Assembly (NCBI GenBank): GCA_025774245.1 | Contig: JALGWI010000006.1 | Span: 1 to 64,000 of the forward strand | Reading direction: 5' to 3' | DNA length: 64,000 bases | Source: a bacterium | GTDB taxonomy: Bacteria > Joyebacterota > Joyebacteria > Joyebacterales > Joyebacteraceae | Part shown: positions 61,652-64,000 of the stretch, piece by piece | Position numbering within the stretch: position 1 is the first letter of the stretch | Layout: each line of letters starts with the position of its first letter | The notes under the pieces: model-generated | Told to the model about the DNA's origin: nothing | Databases searched by the model: none | Seen by the model: only the letters and a program-made list of their open reading frames with translations | Position numbers and translations under genes: made by a program

Positions 61652-64000
61652 ATGAATTCGATAATGCGATTGCGACGCTGGAACGCCGCGGTGGTCATCG
61701 TGGCGTATCTCGTCTCCACCGCCGCTCCCCTGGGAGCGCAGCAGGAGCAGGGCGAGCCGGCGGTCGGGCTGGAAGAAACGGAAGAGATACCCACCTGGCC
61801 ACGGCAGATCGATGCCGACTTCGGCACGGTCGTCATCTATCAGCCTCAGCTCGAGAGCTTCACGGGCGACAAGCTGGAGTCCCGATCGGCCGTGTCCGTT
61901 ACGCTGACTGGAGAGAGCCAGCCCATCTTCGGCGCCGTGTGGATCGAAGCCCGCCTGCACACGGACACCGACGAGAGGGTCGTCTATCTGGAATCGGTCA
62001 AAGTGACGGCCGCGAAGTTCCCCGACAAGACCGACGAGGAAGTCGCCGCCCTCTCTCGTTACCTCGAGCAGGAGATTCCCAAGTGGGAGCTCGAGCTCTC
62101 GCTCGATCGCCTGATTGCAGGCATGGAGGCGCTCGAGGGGACGGGCAGCGGCGTCTCCGACATCAACACCGAACCGCCGGAGATCATCTACGCGACCGAG
62201 CCGACCGTGCTCATCGTGATCGACGGTGAGCCGATCCTCGCCGAGCTCGAGAACACCGATCTCAAGTACGTGGCCAATTCTGCCTACTACATCTTGCAGG
62301 AGCCGAAGTCGAAGCGCTACTACCTGAAGGGTGGGGAGCACTGGTACGCGTCGACCGACCTCAAGGGGAGCTGGGAGGTAACAACCGATCTCCCCGGAGA
62401 GGTCGGCATGGTCGCCGAGGAGATCCGTAAGGAAGAAGAGAAGCAGGCTGCCGAGGCCGCGGCGGCGGCGGCCGAAGCGGGAACCGAGGAGTCACCGCCC
62501 GAGGACGTCGGGGATCCCGGCGAGATCCCGATCCCCAGGATCGTATTCCGAACCGCCCCCGCGGAGATCATCGAGGTCGACGGCGCCCCGGCGTTCGTTC
62601 CCGTCGAGGGAACGGAGCTTCTCTACATGGAGAACACGGAGAATGACGTCCTCATGGTCATCGAGAGCCAGCTGTACTACGTTCTGCTGGCCGGGCGCTG
62701 GTACGCTTCGGACTCGATGACTGGACACACCTGGAAGTACGTCGCGCCGGACGAGCTGCCGGCAGATTTCGCGAAGATCCCCGCCGACTCCGACGTCGGG
62801 ACTGTCCTGGTGAGCGTGGCCGGGACCCAGGAGGCCAAGGAGGCCGTCCTCGAGAACTCCATCCCGCAGACTGCCGAGGTCGACCGCAAGACCGCGACGG
62901 TCGAGGTCACATACGACGGAGATCCCCAGTTCGAGAGCTGTGCCGACAATGTCGCGTACGCGATCAACACGGACAAGTCGGTGCTCCTCGTCGGGAACAC
63001 GTACTACTGCTGCGACGAGGCGATCTGGTTCCTGTCGAACGGGCCCGAGGGGCCGTGGGAGGTCGCCACGTCGGTGCCTCCCGAGATCCAGGACATCCCC
63101 GCCGATTGCCCGGTCCACAACGTCAAGTACGTCTACATCTACGAGTCGACGCCGGAAGTCGTGTACGTCGGATACACGCCGGCGTACCTCAGTTCCTACG
63201 TCTACCGCGGGTGCGTGGTCTACGGCACCGGCTACTGGTACCGCCCGTGGTACGGCCACTACTACTATCCCCGCCCCTGCACGTACGGCTACGGCGTCCA
63301 CTGGAACCCGTACAGCGGCTGGGGATTTTCGTTCGGCATCAGCTTCGGGTGGATCGGCATCGGGTGGGGCAGGCCGATGTACGGGGGCTGGTGGGGTGTC
63401 GGCGGCTACCGCTGGGGCTACCGCGCCGGGTACCACGGCGGGTACCGCCACGCGTACCATCGCGGGTACCGTCACGGAGCCCGCGCCGGCTATCGCGCCG
63501 GCTACCGCCACGGCTCCAGCGCGGGGCGGCCCGGGCACCACTCGAACAACATGTACAAGGGACGGGACCACGGCGTCCGTCGCACGGGCGGGTCAAGCCC
63601 CGGCGGCGCCCGACCCTCCTCTCGCGACGTGGCACGCGCGCAGCCGGCAACCGGCGGCAGGGATCCCGGCCGCACGGGTACGACGCGACCCTCCACGGGC
63701 CTCGACCGGAGGCCAGTCCCCGAGCACGCGCCCCGCGGGCTCGTCGGATCTCAAGCAGCCGAGGCAGACGAACAAGCAGAACAACGTTTACAGCGACAAG
63801 CAGGGGAACGTCTACCGCAACCAGGGCAACTCGTGGCAGACGCGCGACAACAAGAGCAGCGGCGGGTGGTCCTCCTCGAGCAAGCAGCCGTCGCAGCGCG
63901 TGCAGCAAGACAAGGCTGCGAGAAACCGCGGGACCCAGCGGACGCAGCAGTCCAGAAGCAGTTCCAGCCGCTCCTCCTCCGGCCGATCGTCCTCCGGGAG
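61652..64000 (+). CDS. Large secreted protein with Tyr/Trp/Gly-rich C-terminal region; runs off window; apparent frameshift near 63690-63720
   Basis: Signal MNSIMRLRRWNAAVVIVAYLVSTAAPLGAQQ, RBS GGAGG, repeated VYYxxxxGxWYxS modules, YRAGYHGGYRHAYHRGYRHG tail. Confidence 0.75.
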   Translation, partial: MNSIMRLRRWNAAVVIVAYLVSTAAPLGAQQEQGEPAVGLEETEEIPTWPRQIDADFGTVVIYQPQLESFTGDKLESRSAVSVTLTGESQPIFGAVWIEARLHTDTDERVVYLESVKVTAAKFPDKTDEEVAALSRYLEQEIPKWELELSLDRLIAGMEALEGTGSGVSDINTEPPEIIYATEPTVLIVIDGEPILAELENTDLKYVANSAYYILQEPKSKRYYLKGGEHWYASTDLKGSWEVTTDLPGEVGMVAEEIRKEEEKQAAEAAAAAAEAGTEESPPEDVGDPGEIPIPRIVFRTAPAEIIEVDGAPAFVPVEGTELLYMENTENDVLMVIESQLYYVLLAGRWYASDSMTGHTWKYVAPDELPADFAKIPADSDVGTVLVSVAGTQEAKEAVLENSIPQTAEVDRKTATVEVTYDGDPQFESCADNVAYAINTDKSVLLVGNTYYCCDEAIWFLSNGPEGPWEVATSVPPEIQDIPADCPVHNVKYVYIYESTPEVVYVGYTPAYLSSYVYRGCVVYGTGYWYRPWYGHYYYPRPCTYGYGVHWNPYSGWGFSFGISFGWIGIGWGRPMYGGWWGVGGYRWGYRAGYHGGYRHAYHRGYRHGARAGYRAGYRHGSSAGRPGHHSNNMYKGRDHGVRRTGGSSPGGARPSSRDVARAQPATGGRDPGRTGTTRPSTGLDRRPVPEHAPRGLVGSQAAEADEQAEQRLQRQAGERLPQPGQLVADARQQEQRRVVLLEQAAVAARAARQGCEKPRDPADAAVQKQFQPLLLRPIVLRE

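Noticed and set aside
63410-63520. Repeat array GGGTACCxxCGCGGGTACC as CRISPR or mobile repeat
   Set aside because: It encodes the in-frame YRAGYHGGYRHAYHRGYRHG protein repeat; no spacer structure
62492-63571. 359-aa minus-strand ORF rich in V/A/P/R
   Set aside because: Antisense shadow of the secreted plus-strand protein, which has an RBS and signal peptide

Overview
High-GC bacterial chromosomal window with dense genes, nearly all on the minus strand. It looks like a Gram-negative-type (LPS/KDO-making) lineage, possibly a candidate phylum; taxonomy is inference only. Right-to-left, the left ~17.7 kb reads as one envelope/PTS block: rplU-rpmA, MBL hydrolase, kdsB-pyrG-kdsA-kdsC-kdsD, lptC-lptB-rpoN, lipoyl domain-lipA-hpf-hprK, a mannose-class PTS (IIA, IIB, a GH57 enzyme, IIC, IID), HPr and Enzyme I. 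The middle and right parts carry redox, sulfur and metal genes plus housekeeping genes (aconitase, glnS). Most notable: (1) a rhodanese ORF (45531-45998, minus) interrupted by one in-frame TGA exactly where a CxC cysteine is expected, followed by a hairpin that fits bacterial SECIS geometry, so probably a selenocysteine rhodanese; (2) directly upstream, an hgcA-hgcB mercury-methylation pair (HgcA motif NVWCAAGKGTFGT) whose HgcB has an unusual cysteine-rich tail; (3) a Ni-superoxide dismutase whose predicted signal-peptide cleavage would expose the Ni-binding His1; (4) an ArsR regulator and Cys-rich mini-protein pair with inverted-repeat operators; (5) a DUF6642/caspase-like protein; (6) an FTR-catalytic-subunit/rubredoxin fusion next to a glutaredoxin. 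All family calls come from reading motifs; no database search was run. No CRISPR array, rRNA or convincing tRNA was found.
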